Origin: JAIBJN01 sp963839745
GTDB taxonomy: Bacteria; Actinomycetota; Thermoleophilia; Gaiellales; Gaiellaceae
DNA length: 64,000 nucleotides
Reading direction: 5' to 3'
NCBI GenBank assembly: GCA_963839745.1
Contig: CAWIWC010000006.1
Span: 132,026-196,025, forward strand
Part shown: in pieces, positions 1 through 8,582 of the stretch
Numbering within the stretch: position 1 is the stretch's first letter
How the letters are laid out: the number at the start of each line of letters is the position of its first letter
Program-made: the position numbers and the translations under genes
The notes under the pieces: generated by a model
The model's input: the letters and a program-made list of their open reading frames with translations, nothing else
Database searches by the model: none
What the model was told of the DNA's origin: nothing

Positions 1-512
1 GCCGCGAGGCCGAAGCACCACGGGATCGTGCCGACGAAGGTGAGCACGGTGAACCGGCCGACGGGCATCTCCGCGATGCCGGCCGGTATCGAGATGAAGG
101 ACCGCACCACGGGGAGCATGCGCGACACCAAGACGGCGGCGTCGCCGTAGTGTTCGAACCACGCGTCCGCCCTGTCGAGCTTGGCCGGCGTGATGTGGAG
201 CCAGCGCCCGTGTCGTTCGAGGTAGGGGCGGCCTCCGTACAGGCCGATCGCCCACCCCGCGACCGAGCCGAGTGTGTAGCCGATCGTGCCTGCCATCGCC
301 ATGGCCACGTACGCCCAGCCCGTCGACTCGATCTCCGTGCCGAAGAGCGTGACGCTCGATCCCGGGAAGGCTCCGGCCGCGACGGCCCCGGCGTAGACCA
401 TGACGAGCTCGCTCGCCGCCGGGAAGACGGCGTCGATGAACATGAGGATGAAGACGGCGTAGAGGCCGTAGTCCCCGATGACATTGGTGACGGCCTCGGT
501 GATCTCGTGCAC
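1..512 (-). CDS. DedA family membrane protein (3' end outside window)
   Basis: The reading begins VHEITEAVTNVIGDYGLYAV and contains FIDAVFPAASELVMVYAGAVAAGAF, a GYTLGSVAGWAIGLYGGRPYLERHGRW stretch split here for length, then VSRMLPVVRSFISIPAGIAEM. The last segment is the conserved membrane-embedded SNARE-assoc/DedA motif. DedA proteins are inner-membrane proteins linked to lipid scrambling and proton-motive-force homeostasis. About 170 residues are visible; the C-terminus runs off the left edge. The GTG at 512 is chosen because a TAGACT box (519-524) ends 6 nt upstream, the leaderless layout repeated across this window. The substrate is not evident. Confidence 0.85.
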   Translation of the reverse strand, partial: MHEITEAVTNVIGDYGLYAVFILMFIDAVFPAASELVMVYAGAVAAGAFPGSSVTLFGTEIESTGWAYVAMAMAGTIGYTLGSVAGWAIGLYGGRPYLERHGRWLHITPAKLDRADAWFEHYGDAAVLVSRMLPVVRSFISIPAGIAEMPVGRFTVLTFVGTIPWCFGLA

Positions 513-524
513 CAGCCGAGTCTA
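513..524 (-). promoter_or_regulatory. -10 box of a leaderless promoter for the DedA gene
   Basis: On the minus strand TAGACT (519-524) is followed by six bases and then GTG. The spacing places the transcription start at or next to the start codon. No Shine-Dalgarno sequence precedes the GTG. Confidence 0.5.
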
Positions 525-557
525 GCCAGCGCCCTGCGCGGGCCTCCCCGTTACCTC

Positions 558-2276
558 CTAACCGCGGACGACGCGAATGGTGTCGCTGAGCGTGACGGTT
601 CCGAGGGTGTTCGTCGCCCGAATGCGGATGACGTAGATGCCGCCCGGAACGAGGACGCCGGCCGTCCGCCGCCCGTCCCAGCTCCACACGTGCTTGCCGC
701 GGCCGCGGGCGCCCTGGTAGAGGATCTTGCGCACCTGGCCCGAGCGGGTGAGCACGGCAACTCCCAGCGTGGCCCGCCGCTTGAGCACGGCCGAGACGAA
801 CACCCGGGCAGTGCGCCTCGGGATGACGGTGAGCCGCTCGCGGGAGAGCCGCAGGTGGCCCAGCGTGCGGTTCACCTTGAAGCTGCGCGTCATGGTGCTG
901 ACGCGCCCGCTCTCGTTTTCGGTCGCCTCCACGACCCAGCGCCAGACCCCGTCCGCCATGACGGAGGAGCCGACCACCTTGCGGAACGTCCCCGGCAGCG
1001 ACCCCCGGCGGGAGCGCCACGCCACGGTTCCGTTCGGACGCAGGAGCTTCAGGTCGATGACCGACGGGCGGACCACCTTCGCGGACAGCGTCGTCCGCTC
1101 GCTGACCGCGTCGCCGTTGGGGGTGATGAGTGCCCGCGACGCCTTGGGCGCGTAGATCCCGTAGTAGAAGACGAAGAGCCCCTCGGCGACGGCGCGCGGG
1201 ACGCCGTCGGAGGGGCGATTCAGGACCTTCCCCTGGAAGGCGATCGTCGACGAGCCGCCGCCGTCGAAGCCCATCGCGGTCACCGCACCGAGGCGCGCCA
1301 TCTGCTGCGCCAGCTCCCAGTTGGTGAGGCCGCGGGAGAAGGAGCTCCTGCCGTCTGCGACCACGAGGAGGAGGCGCCCGTCGCCGAGCTGGCCGACCGC
1401 CGTGCGAGGATGCGGCCGGTTGAGGTGCGAGAGGGTGAACTGCTCGTCGGCCTGCTGAACCGGGTTGCCGTCTCGCACGAGGATCGGCCCGCCCCCGATC
1501 CCGTCCGCCGCGTCGTCAGGGAACCCGGGGATGCGGAGCTGCACGGTGATCTGCGTCCCGACCGGGGCCTCCTCGAGGAGCCTGGTGCGCCAGAAGCCTC
1601 TTGTCTGGATCACCGCGCCGCGGGGCGGGACGAGCGTCCCGCCGTGGCGGCGCACGGCCGTGACCGTTCCGGTCAGCGTGCCGTTCAGGTGCGCGGGCGG
1701 GAACCCGCTGAGCACGACCTCGGTCGCGCCGGGCACTCTGGGAGTCCTGCCGCCGAGAGTCCGCGTGTAGAGCGCCACGCCCGGCGGCTCGAGCAGCGGC
1801 TTGTTCACGGTCGTCAGCGGATGCGCAGGGTGGCCGCCGGGCTTCCACGTGCCGGCGAGGCGCCAGCGATCAACGAACAGGCGACCGTCGAAGGCGATGC
1901 CAAGGGCTGAGCGCCCGATGATCGGTGGCATTGAGAGCACGCCGTTGCGCAGGAACATCCCGGTCGGCCTTCCGTTGGCTGCGCCGAAGAAGTCGCCGTT
2001 CACGCCGGCCGTGGTCGCGCTGGGCGCGAGCCTCGCCTGCATCTGAGGAACGGTCCGGCGACCGAGAACAGTGCCGTCGGAGAGCACCGGCCGGAGGGCG
2101 TGGAGCCCTCCATGGGGCGGCGCTCTCAGGACGTGGAGGATCACGGCAGCGCCGCCCACGAGCCTCTTTTGTCGCTCGTAGGTAACGCCCGGCATCAGCG
2201 TTGTCGCAGGCTGCGCAAGCGGCGGGAACGCCAAAACGACCGCGCCCGTGGCGATCAACAAACCCCTTCTAAGCAC
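558..2276 (-). CDS. secreted phosphodiester glycosidase family protein (NAGPA/DUF2233) with C-terminal Ig-like domain
   Basis: This 572-aa protein starts VLRRGLLIATGAVVLAFPPLAQPA, a signal peptide with an arginine pair. The core (about residues 60-360) has family landmarks: TTAGVNGDFFG, GRSALGIAF, the acidic NWELAQQMARLGAVTAMGFDGGGSST and a late GVPRAVAEGLFVF. The motif GFDGGGSS is typical of the PF09992 fold, which hydrolyses sugar-1-phosphodiester links in mammalian NAGPA and acts on exopolysaccharide or wall sugars in bacteria. The last 100 residues (VWSWDGRRTAGVLVPGGIYVIRI) look like a FlgD-type Ig domain. The GTG at 2276 is preferred over later TTG codons because only it keeps the positive N-region. 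Extracellular location is inferred; the substrate is unknown. Confidence 0.85.
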   Translation of the reverse strand: MLRRGLLIATGAVVLAFPPLAQPATTLMPGVTYERQKRLVGGAAVILHVLRAPPHGGLHALRPVLSDGTVLGRRTVPQMQARLAPSATTAGVNGDFFGAANGRPTGMFLRNGVLSMPPIIGRSALGIAFDGRLFVDRWRLAGTWKPGGHPAHPLTTVNKPLLEPPGVALYTRTLGGRTPRVPGATEVVLSGFPPAHLNGTLTGTVTAVRRHGGTLVPPRGAVIQTRGFWRTRLLEEAPVGTQITVQLRIPGFPDDAADGIGGGPILVRDGNPVQQADEQFTLSHLNRPHPRTAVGQLGDGRLLLVVADGRSSFSRGLTNWELAQQMARLGAVTAMGFDGGGSSTIAFQGKVLNRPSDGVPRAVAEGLFVFYYGIYAPKASRALITPNGDAVSERTTLSAKVVRPSVIDLKLLRPNGTVAWRSRRGSLPGTFRKVVGSSVMADGVWRWVVEATENESGRVSTMTRSFKVNRTLGHLRLSRERLTVIPRRTARVFVSAVLKRRATLGVAVLTRSGQVRKILYQGARGRGKHVWSWDGRRTAGVLVPGGIYVIRIRATNTLGTVTLSDTIRVVRG

Positions 2277-2352
2277 CCCGAGAACACGAAATCACAGGCC
2301 CGATCCGTTTACAAGGGCGCCCTCGCGACGTAGGGTGCCTCGAGCTCCGTCG

Positions 2353-3066
2353 ATGTCCGAGCGGTTCGAGACGTCCCACACCGAGGTGGAGGCACGCCTG
2401 CTCGACAGGGCCCTCTTCCCCGGCGCCCAGGTGCTCGAGGCCGGTTGCGGTCGGCGAACCCGGCTCGCGCGGCGGCGCAACATGATCGGCGCACTCGTCG
2501 GAATCGACGTGGACGAGAATGCCGGCACCGAAAACGAGGCACTCGACCGGTTCCTCACTACCGACCTGTGCGCACGCCTTCCCTTCGAGGACGCGTCCTT
2601 CGACCTCGTCTACGCCAACTTCGTTGTCGAGCACCTCACCGATCCGCAGGCGGCCTTCCGGGAATGGCGGCGTGTCCTGCGCCCCGGCGGGCGCGCCATT
2701 CTCCTCACGAGCAACGTGGCCAACCCGCTTGTCCGCGCAGCCGCGCTGCTGCCTCAGCGCCTGCGCGTCCGCCTGAAAGCCCGTGGACCCGGCGCAGTCG
2801 AGGACGACGTGTTCCCCGCCGTCTATCGGGCGAACACCCCGCGCCGGCTGGAGCGGCTCTTGGTGGAGGCAGGCTTCGTACCCGCCGACGTGGCCTACGT
2901 CGCCACGCTCCACCGTTACGCCGGTCCGCGCGCCCGCCTGGCCGACGCGCTCCGCCTGGCCGAGCGTATCCTCCCGGCCCGCCTCCGCTCGACGATCGTG
3001 GCCTCCTACTTGGCGACTGCCCGGGAGGGCTCCGACGCCGCGGAGCCGGCTAGCCCCAGACCTTGA
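2353..3066 (+). CDS. class I SAM-dependent methyltransferase
   Basis: The 237-aa protein begins MSERFETSHTEVEARLLDRAL. It carries motif I VLEAGCGRRTRLARR (a variant of the usual GxGxG loop), the acidic post-I strand GIDVDEN, motif FEDASFDLVYANFVVEHL and motif III LRPGGRAILLTSN. This is the methyltransferase-11 arrangement. No substrate domain is recognisable. The ATG at 2353 is used because the upstream in-frame extension is arginine-rich and unlike the family. Its 3' end overlaps the end of convergent mqnC by 17 bp. Confidence 0.8.
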   Translation: MSERFETSHTEVEARLLDRALFPGAQVLEAGCGRRTRLARRRNMIGALVGIDVDENAGTENEALDRFLTTDLCARLPFEDASFDLVYANFVVEHLTDPQAAFREWRRVLRPGGRAILLTSNVANPLVRAAALLPQRLRVRLKARGPGAVEDDVFPAVYRANTPRRLERLLVEAGFVPADVAYVATLHRYAGPRARLADALRLAERILPARLRSTIVASYLATAREGSDAAEPASPRP

Positions 3067-4171
3067 CTTCGCGGTAGAGCGTGTCGCGCTGAACCGGCAC
3101 CTTGCCGACGGCTCTGATCGCGTGCACGAAGTCGTCGGTCGTGGCGCGATGCGTCGTCCCGGCGGCGGAGACGACGTTCTCCTCGATCATGACGGAGCCC
3201 ATGTCGTCGGCGCCGAAGCCGAGCGCGACCTGGCCGACCTTCATCCCCTGCGTGACCCAGCTCGACTGGATGTGGTCGACGTTGTCGAGGTAGATGCGGC
3301 TGACCGCCTGCGTGAGCAGGTAGTCGAACGAGGTCGGGAAGTGGGACACCTTTTCGGCCAGGCGCGTCCCGTCGGGCTGGAACGTCCACGAGATGAAGGC
3401 GCGGAAGCCGCGCGTCTCGTCCTGGAGCTCCCGGATCCGGCGCATGTGCTCGACGCGCTCCTCGAGGGTCTCGACGTGCCCGTACATCATCGTCGCGGTG
3501 GACGAGACCCCGAGGCGGTGCGCCTCGCGCATGACCCCGAGCCACTCGGCCGACTTCGTCTTCTTCGGCGCGATGATGTCGCGCACGCGGTCGACGAGGA
3601 TCTCCGCGCCTCCGCCGGGCAGCGAGTCGAGGCCCGCGTCGCGCAGCCGTGTCAGCGTCTCGGGGATGGTGAGCTTCGAGCGGCGCGCGATGTGCTGGAT
3701 CTCCGGCGGCGAGAGCACGTGGAGGTGGATTCGATAGCGCTCCTTGATCGAGCGGAAGAGGTCCTCGTAGAACTCGATGCCGAGGTCCGGGTGGTGGCCG
3801 CCCTGCATGAGCAGCGCCGTGCCGCCGATCGCCAGCGTCTCTTCGATCTTCTTGAAGATGACCGGCTTCGGGAGGAGGTAGCCCTCGCGGCGGTCGCCCG
3901 GACGGCGGTAGAAGGCGCAGAAGTCGCAGTCCGTGTGGCAGATGTTCGTGTAGTTGATGTTGCGGTCGATGATGAACGTCACGCGCCGTGCGTCGACCCT
4001 GCGGTTGCGCAGCTCGTCGGCCGCGCGGCCGACGCGGACGAGGTCGCGGCTTCCCAGCAGGACGAGCGCGTCCTCGTCGCTCAGGCGCTCGCCGCCGAGC
4101 GTGCGCTTGAGGATCTCAGCGACCGCACCGTTCCCGTTGGCCGCGCCGTTGCCGTTGCCGTTCCCCGTCAT
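3050..4171 (-). CDS. mqnC: cyclic dehypoxanthinyl futalosine synthase
   Basis: MqnC is the radical-SAM enzyme that cyclises dehypoxanthine futalosine in the futalosine route to menaquinone. The radical-SAM cluster is C78-H-T-D-C82-D-F-C85, followed by LLMQGGHHPD, LHVLSPPEI, SLPGGGAEILVDRVR, STATMMYGHVET and the C-terminal VQRDTLYREVKVWG, all family hallmarks. Length (373 aa) is normal apart from a low-complexity NG-rich N-terminus. The start overlaps the mqnA stop by 4 bp, so the two are translationally coupled. Its relative MqnE lies 2 kb upstream on the same strand. Confidence 0.95.
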   Translation of the reverse strand: MTGNGNGNGAANGNGAVAEILKRTLGGERLSDEDALVLLGSRDLVRVGRAADELRNRRVDARRVTFIIDRNINYTNICHTDCDFCAFYRRPGDRREGYLLPKPVIFKKIEETLAIGGTALLMQGGHHPDLGIEFYEDLFRSIKERYRIHLHVLSPPEIQHIARRSKLTIPETLTRLRDAGLDSLPGGGAEILVDRVRDIIAPKKTKSAEWLGVMREAHRLGVSSTATMMYGHVETLEERVEHMRRIRELQDETRGFRAFISWTFQPDGTRLAEKVSHFPTSFDYLLTQAVSRIYLDNVDHIQSSWVTQGMKVGQVALGFGADDMGSVMIEENVVSAAGTTHRATTDDFVHAIRAVGKVPVQRDTLYREVKVWG

Positions 4172-4932
4172 GCGGACACCGCCTCGGGTGCGACAAAGCG
4201 CAGCTCGGGGACCCGCGAGAGCTCACCGACGTCCCGCGCAAGCTCGAAGAAGGTGATCAGCCCGGCACGCTCGCGCGGCCCGAAGCTGTAGCGGAGCTTC
4301 TCGAAGTAGCGGGCGAGAAAGCCCGCCGGGTAGCCGTAGCGCTCGCTGGCCTCGTAGGCGAGCCGCTCGGGCTCGGCCCTGGCGTGGCGCACGGACGAGA
4401 CGAGCGCCTCCTCGAGCAGCAGCACGCCGGGCGGAGCCGGCTCGGGGCAGGCCCAGACGGCGAAGACCATGGGCAGGCCGGTCCGCTCGAGCCACAGCCG
4501 GCCGAGATCGTGGTGCGGCGTCGGGTCCTCGAACGCGCTACGGAGCGCCGCGTCGCCGATCAGGAGCTTTGCGTCGGCCTTCTTGCTGAGCGGCACGATC
4601 ACGGCGCCCGGGAGCAGGATCCTCGTGAGGACGACCGAAGTGGCACTCTCGGGCGTCACGGCGACCGAGTCGACGTGCTCGAGCGGCACCTTGGAGACGA
4701 GCTGAATGGAGTCGACCGCGCCCTCGGAGGAGACGCAGAGCCGCGGGAGGATACGCAGGCGGTCGGCGTTGCGCGCGTACTCGATCGAGGAGATGGGCGC
4801 GATGTCGATCTCGCCCGCCAGGAGCCGCTCGTTCAGCTCGGTCGGGACGCCCGGCACCTCCTCGACGTCGACGTCGAGCCGGTGGAAGACCGGCGCCATG
4901 TTGACGTAGCTGATGCGGCCTAGGCGAATCAC
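4168..4932 (-). CDS. mqnA: chorismate dehydratase, menaquinone biosynthesis
   Basis: MqnA converts chorismate to 3-(1-carboxyvinyl)oxybenzoate, the first futalosine-pathway step. The 254-aa protein starts at a GTG read as MIRLGRISYVNMAPVFHRL; IGxxxYxNxxPxF is the family N-terminal signature. Further landmarks are LLAGEIDIAPISSIEYARN, SVAVTPESATSVVL and LLIGDAALR. AGGAG lies 8 nt upstream of the start. mqnC follows with an ATGA overlap. The 133 bp before the VOC gene upstream hold no recognisable gene. Confidence 0.93.
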   Translation of the reverse strand: MIRLGRISYVNMAPVFHRLDVDVEEVPGVPTELNERLLAGEIDIAPISSIEYARNADRLRILPRLCVSSEGAVDSIQLVSKVPLEHVDSVAVTPESATSVVLTRILLPGAVIVPLSKKADAKLLIGDAALRSAFEDPTPHHDLGRLWLERTGLPMVFAVWACPEPAPPGVLLLEEALVSSVRHARAEPERLAYEASERYGYPAGFLARYFEKLRYSFGPRERAGLITFFELARDVGELSRVPELRFVAPEAVSA

Positions 4933-5065
4933 GACGTGGGCTCCTGGTGGCGCCGGGGCAGTGGTGTTAGACGCGAGTAACCTCGGGTCCCGACCCGCCC
5001 CCTGCTCGGTTCCAGCCTACTGCCGGGCGCCGCACGCGTGTGAGACCGATCGTGCCGGATGCGTG

Positions 5066-5482
5066 TCAAGCCTCCGACCTCCAGAGGAAGAAGGTGATCA
5101 GGTTCCCGTCGAGGTCGACCGCGGCGAACTCGCGGCTGCCGAAGTCGGTGTCGTCGGGGCCGCCGGCCGAGACGGGATGGAGGACGTCCTGGGCGGCGAG
5201 CTCGGCGAAGAGCGCGTCGACGTCGTCGACGACGATCCGGCAGCTCGCCGTGCCGGCGATGAACGACTCGGCGCCCGAGCGCACCGGGCGCTCGCCGAGC
5301 TCGGCGCCGCGCCAGCTTTCGTCGCCCGCTTCCCAGAGGTGAAGAACGGCATCGCCCCTCGCCAGGACGGCGAAGCCTCCGTCGTGGTGGAGCACCTCGA
5401 AGCCGAGTCGGTCGCGGTAGAAGGCGACCGCGGCCGCGGCGTTGCGGACGGGCAGCGCCGGAATGGTCTGACCGAGCGTCAC
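5066..5482 (-). CDS. VOC (glyoxalase/bleomycin resistance) family protein
   Basis: This 138-aa protein has the paired beta-alpha-beta-beta-beta modules of the vicinal oxygen chelate fold: AIPALPVRNAAAAVAFYRDRLGFEVLHHDGGF near the start and FAAVDLDGNLITFFLW at the end. The middle RGAELGERPVRSG and TASCRIVVDDVDALFAEL resemble bleomycin-resistance-type proteins. Those proteins bind rather than transform a ligand, so no reaction is assigned. The start is GTG at 5482, overlapping a TGA of the neighbouring frame (see the SnoaL-like gene). It is the last gene of the qcr-mqn run. Confidence 0.8.
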   Translation of the reverse strand: MTLGQTIPALPVRNAAAAVAFYRDRLGFEVLHHDGGFAVLARGDAVLHLWEAGDESWRGAELGERPVRSGAESFIAGTASCRIVVDDVDALFAELAAQDVLHPVSAGGPDDTDFGSREFAAVDLDGNLITFFLWRSEA

Positions 5483-5882
5483 GTCCGCGCGCGGGACAGG
5501 CTCGCGCTCCGCAGGCTCGCGGCTCCTCGAGCCCGGCCTCGCGCAGAGCTGTCGCGCGGTCGGGGAAGTCCTGGATGTGGACGATCACGTCGCCCTGCAC
5601 GGTGAGCACCTGGTGGAGCTCGTCGCCCTCGGGAGCGTTCTGCAGGTTCATCTCGACGACGATCCGCTCGGGGGTCTCGGCAACGATCCGCGGCAGCGCG
5701 CGATGGCCCTGCTTGATGTGCCACTCGAACCACGCGCGGACTTCGTCGCGGCTGGAGCAGATCGGCGTCTCCTCGCCCGGCCTCGGAAAGCCCGACCAGG
5801 TGACCTCGGGGTCGAGCACGGCGATCATGCCCTCGAAGTCGGTGCGGCCGAACGCGTCGCTGAGACGGTCGGCGACCGTCAC
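5479..5882 (-). CDS. SnoaL/NTF2-like protein, 3' end apparently frameshifted
   Basis: The gene starts at GTG 5882 with GTGA overlap with the mqnE stop and reads VTVADRLSDAFGRTDFEGMI, then DPEVTWSGFPRPGEETPICSS split here, RDEVRAWFEWHIKQGHRALP and VEMNLQNAPEG. This is the cone-shaped NTF2-like fold of about 125 residues used as a ligand pocket or small enzyme. In its own frame there is no stop before the VOC gene; it would run on to 4929 through VOC coding sequence. In the frame two bases over, a TGA at 5479-5481 overlaps the VOC GTG exactly, like other junctions here. A one-base loss near 5490-5560 is the simplest explanation. Its role beside mqnE is unknown. Confidence 0.6.
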
Positions 5883-6988
5883 TCCTCCCACCGCCGCAGC
5901 TCGTTGTAGAGCGTGTCTCGCTGAACGGGAATGCGCCCTGCCTCCTGGACGAAGCGGACGAGCTCGTCGATCTTCTGCTCGGTCTCGGTGGTCGCGCCCG
6001 CGGCGTGGAAGATCTCCTCGCGGACAACGGTGCCCTGGACGTCGTTCGCGCCGAAGTGGAGTGCGACGGCGGCGAGCGGCATGCCCATCATGATCCAGTA
6101 GGCCTTCACATTCGGGACGTTGTCGAGCAGGAGCCTGGAGACCGCGATCATCTTCAGGTCGTCCGACCCGGCCGTGTGCGTCCAGCCGCGCCGCTCGAAA
6201 ACGGTGTTCTCCGGGTGGAAGGCGAGCGGGATGAAGGCGAGGAAACCGCCCGTCTCGTCCTGCAGGGCGCGCAGGCGGAGGAGGTGGTCGACGCGCTCCT
6301 CGTACGTCTCCACGTGCCCGTAGAGCATCGTGCAGTGCGTCGGGATGCCGAGCCCGTGCGCGGTCCGGTGCGTGTGGAACCAGTGGTCCGGGTGCTCCTT
6401 GCCGGGCGCGATGAGGCGGCGCACGCGGTCGGCGAAGACCTCGGCGCCACCGCCCGGCAGCGAGCCCAGCCCGGCGGCCTTGAGCTCGACCAGCACCTGC
6501 TCGTGCGAAAGGCCGGAGAGCGTCGTCATGTGATGGATCTCGCTCGCCGTGTAGCACTTGAGGTGCACGTCGGGCATCGCCTCGTGCAGCGAGCGGATCG
6601 TGTCCACGTAGAAGTCGAAGCCGACGTGCGGGTTCTCGCCGTTGACCATGTGGATCTCGGTGAAACCCGTCAGCTCACGCTGGCGGAGCGCGTCCTCGAC
6701 GAGCTCCTCCGGCGTCGTCGTGTACGCGCCGGCCTGCTTCTGCGTGACCGCGAAGGCGCAGAACTTGCACTTCACGCGGCACACGTTCGTCTGGTTCAAG
6801 TAGAGGTTCTGGACGAAGTAGACCTCGTCGGTGCCGCCCCGCACGCGCCGCGCCGTGTCGGCGAGCTCGCCGAGCTGGAGGAGGTCGTCGGACTCCATCA
6901 GCGTGAGGCCGTCCTCGAGGGAGAGGCGCTCGTTCGCCTCCACCTTCTCGCGAATCTCGTCCAGCGCCCGTTGCTCGGTGACGATCAT
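5879..6988 (-). CDS. mqnE: aminofutalosine synthase
   Basis: MqnE is a radical-SAM enzyme joining SAM to the MqnA product to give aminofutalosine. The iron-sulfur site is C70-R-V-K-C74-K-F-C77. Family blocks follow: TGFTEIHMVNGENPHVGFDF, LKCYTASEIHH, GLGSLPGGGAEVFADRV, HCTMLYGHVETYEER and the end VQRDTLYNELRRWEE. It is 369 aa, normal for the family, and about as similar to the window's MqnC as the two families usually are. It overlaps the polyprenyl synthase stop (ATGA) and the SnoaL-like start (GTGA), so it sits inside a tightly coupled operon. Confidence 0.95.
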   Translation of the reverse strand: MIVTEQRALDEIREKVEANERLSLEDGLTLMESDDLLQLGELADTARRVRGGTDEVYFVQNLYLNQTNVCRVKCKFCAFAVTQKQAGAYTTTPEELVEDALRQRELTGFTEIHMVNGENPHVGFDFYVDTIRSLHEAMPDVHLKCYTASEIHHMTTLSGLSHEQVLVELKAAGLGSLPGGGAEVFADRVRRLIAPGKEHPDHWFHTHRTAHGLGIPTHCTMLYGHVETYEERVDHLLRLRALQDETGGFLAFIPLAFHPENTVFERRGWTHTAGSDDLKMIAVSRLLLDNVPNVKAYWIMMGMPLAAVALHFGANDVQGTVVREEIFHAAGATTETEQKIDELVRFVQEAGRIPVQRDTLYNELRRWEE

Positions 6989-7905
6989 CCGTCCCTGTCC
7001 ACGACGAGGTGTGTGAGGGCCTCCAGCGAGGCATGGTCGGGCTCGCCGTCGAGCGCGGTGCGGGCGCGGGCGGCGAACTCGAGCGCGAAGCCGCGCGCGG
7101 TCTCGATCGCGCCGGTGGCCGCGACCCTTTCGAGCGCGCCCTCGACGGGCTCGCCTGCGAGCGCCCTCCGAACGGCGTCATCCTCGCGCGCGGCGAGGAT
7201 CAGCGGCAGCGTCGGCGTCCCGTCACGCAGGTCGACGCCGGGCGCCTTCCCGGTCGTGTCGAACTCGCCGGTGCAGTCGAGGATGTCGTCGGCGATCTGG
7301 AACGCGACGCCGAGGGCGAGACCGAAGGCACCGAGCTCGGGCCTGCCGCCCCCGAGGACGCAGGCCGCCTCGAAGAGCTTCCCCGTCTTGAGGGAGCAGC
7401 GCCGGATGTAGTCGTCGACGGTCGTGTCCGGCCGGTAGGCCTGGCGGCGCTGGAGCGCCTCGCCGCGGGCAAGGGCGAGCGTCGCGTCGGCCAGCACTGC
7501 GACGCCGACTGCATCGCCCGTGGCAGCGAGCTCGGAGAAGGCGCGCGCGAAGAGATAGTCGCCGGCGGCCTTCGCAGCCGGCTCGCCGTGCTCGGCCCAG
7601 ACCGTCGGACGGCCGCGGCGCAGGTCGGCGCCGTCGAGGAGATCGTCATGGACGAGCGTCGCCATGTGGACGAGCTCGACCGCCGCACCGCCGGCGACCG
7701 CCCGCTCTCCGCCGCGCTCGGCGGTCGGCGTGCAGAGGAAGACGAGAACCGGCCGCAGGCGCTTGCCGCCGGCCGAAAGCGTGTCGGCACCGATCGCGCT
7801 CACCAGTCCTGGGTGGGACGAGACGGAGCGTTCGAGCCGCTCCTCGAGCAGCTCGAGGTACGAATCGAGCCCCGGCGCGCCGCGGACCGTGGCGAGCGCG
7901 CTCAC
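6985..7905 (-). CDS. all-trans polyprenyl diphosphate synthase (menaquinone side chain)
   Basis: This class I prenyl-elongating synthase makes the long isoprenoid tail attached to the menaquinone ring. The first aspartate-rich motif is VHDDLLD (residues about 86-91) and the second is IADDILD, with LSAGGKRLRPVLVFL before them and the conserved LKTGKLFEAA between. It has 306 aa from the GTG at 7905, which overlaps the menG stop as GTGA. Position between menG and mqnE argues for a heptaprenyl/octaprenyl-type chain; the length cannot be read with confidence. A degenerate relative lies at 13501-14049. Confidence 0.9.
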   Translation of the reverse strand: MSALATVRGAPGLDSYLELLEERLERSVSSHPGLVSAIGADTLSAGGKRLRPVLVFLCTPTAERGGERAVAGGAAVELVHMATLVHDDLLDGADLRRGRPTVWAEHGEPAAKAAGDYLFARAFSELAATGDAVGVAVLADATLALARGEALQRRQAYRPDTTVDDYIRRCSLKTGKLFEAACVLGGGRPELGAFGLALGVAFQIADDILDCTGEFDTTGKAPGVDLRDGTPTLPLILAAREDDAVRRALAGEPVEGALERVAATGAIETARGFALEFAARARTALDGEPDHASLEALTHLVVDRDG

Positions 7906-8582
7906 GCGGCCTTCTTCGCGGTGTGAAGGGCGACGATGCCGCCGCCGAGGAGCTTCCAGCCGACCTCGACGAACCCCGCGCGCCGCATGGCCTCGCCCAG
8001 ATCCTCCGGCCCCGGGAAGCGCCGCACACTCGCCGGGAGGTAGCTGTACGCCCCGCCTCCGGGCAGGACGCGCCCGGCAAACGGGACGAGACCGTCGAAC
8101 CAGAGGCGGAAGAACGGTCGCAGCGCACCGCGCGGCCGCGTGATCTCCAGGCAAGCCAGTCGGCCGCCGGGCTGCAGGACGCGCGCCAGCTCCCGCAGGC
8201 CCGCGTCAAGGTCGGCGACGTTGCGGATCCCGAAGCCGACCGTGGCGGCGTCGAACGTCCCGTCTTCGAACGGCAGCGCCATGGCGTCGCCGCGAACCCA
8301 CTCGACGGTGGACGACTTGTGCCGCGCCCGCTCGAGCATCCGCTGGGAGAAGTCCAGGCCGGTGACGGTCCCGCCGGCCTCCTCTGCGGCGAGAGCCAGG
8401 TCGCCGGTCCCGCAGCAGGCGTCCAGCACCCGGTCGCCGGGGCGCACGACCCTCGAGACCGCGAGGCGCCGCCAGCGCCGGTCGAGGCCCGCAGTCATGA
8501 GGCGGTTCATCGGGTCGTAGACCGGAGAGATCCGGTCGAACATCGCCTGCACGGCGTCCGGGGCGAGCACGCCGGAGCTCAT
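7902..8582 (-). CDS. menG: demethylmenaquinone methyltransferase
   Basis: MenG/UbiE C-methylates demethylmenaquinone, the last ring step. The 226-aa protein begins MSSGVLAPDAVQAMFDRIS and has the UbiE signature VYDPMNRLMTAGLDRRWRR, motif I VLDACCGTGDLALA, FDAATVGFGIRNVADLDAGL and LQPGGRLACLEITRP. The tail GGIVALHTAKKA is typical. Translation is coupled on both sides: ATGA with ubiX and GTGA with the polyprenyl synthase. Confidence 0.94.
   Translation of the reverse strand: MSSGVLAPDAVQAMFDRISPVYDPMNRLMTAGLDRRWRRLAVSRVVRPGDRVLDACCGTGDLALAAEEAGGTVTGLDFSQRMLERARHKSSTVEWVRGDAMALPFEDGTFDAATVGFGIRNVADLDAGLRELARVLQPGGRLACLEITRPRGALRPFFRLWFDGLVPFAGRVLPGGGAYSYLPASVRRFPGPEDLGEAMRRAGFVEVGWKLLGGGIVALHTAKKAA

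Noticed and set aside
4929..6557. 542-codon minus-strand frame across mqnE, SnoaL-like and VOC genes
   Set aside because: Only the SnoaL-like segment is protein-like; the rest is out-of-frame sequence of mqnE and the VOC gene.
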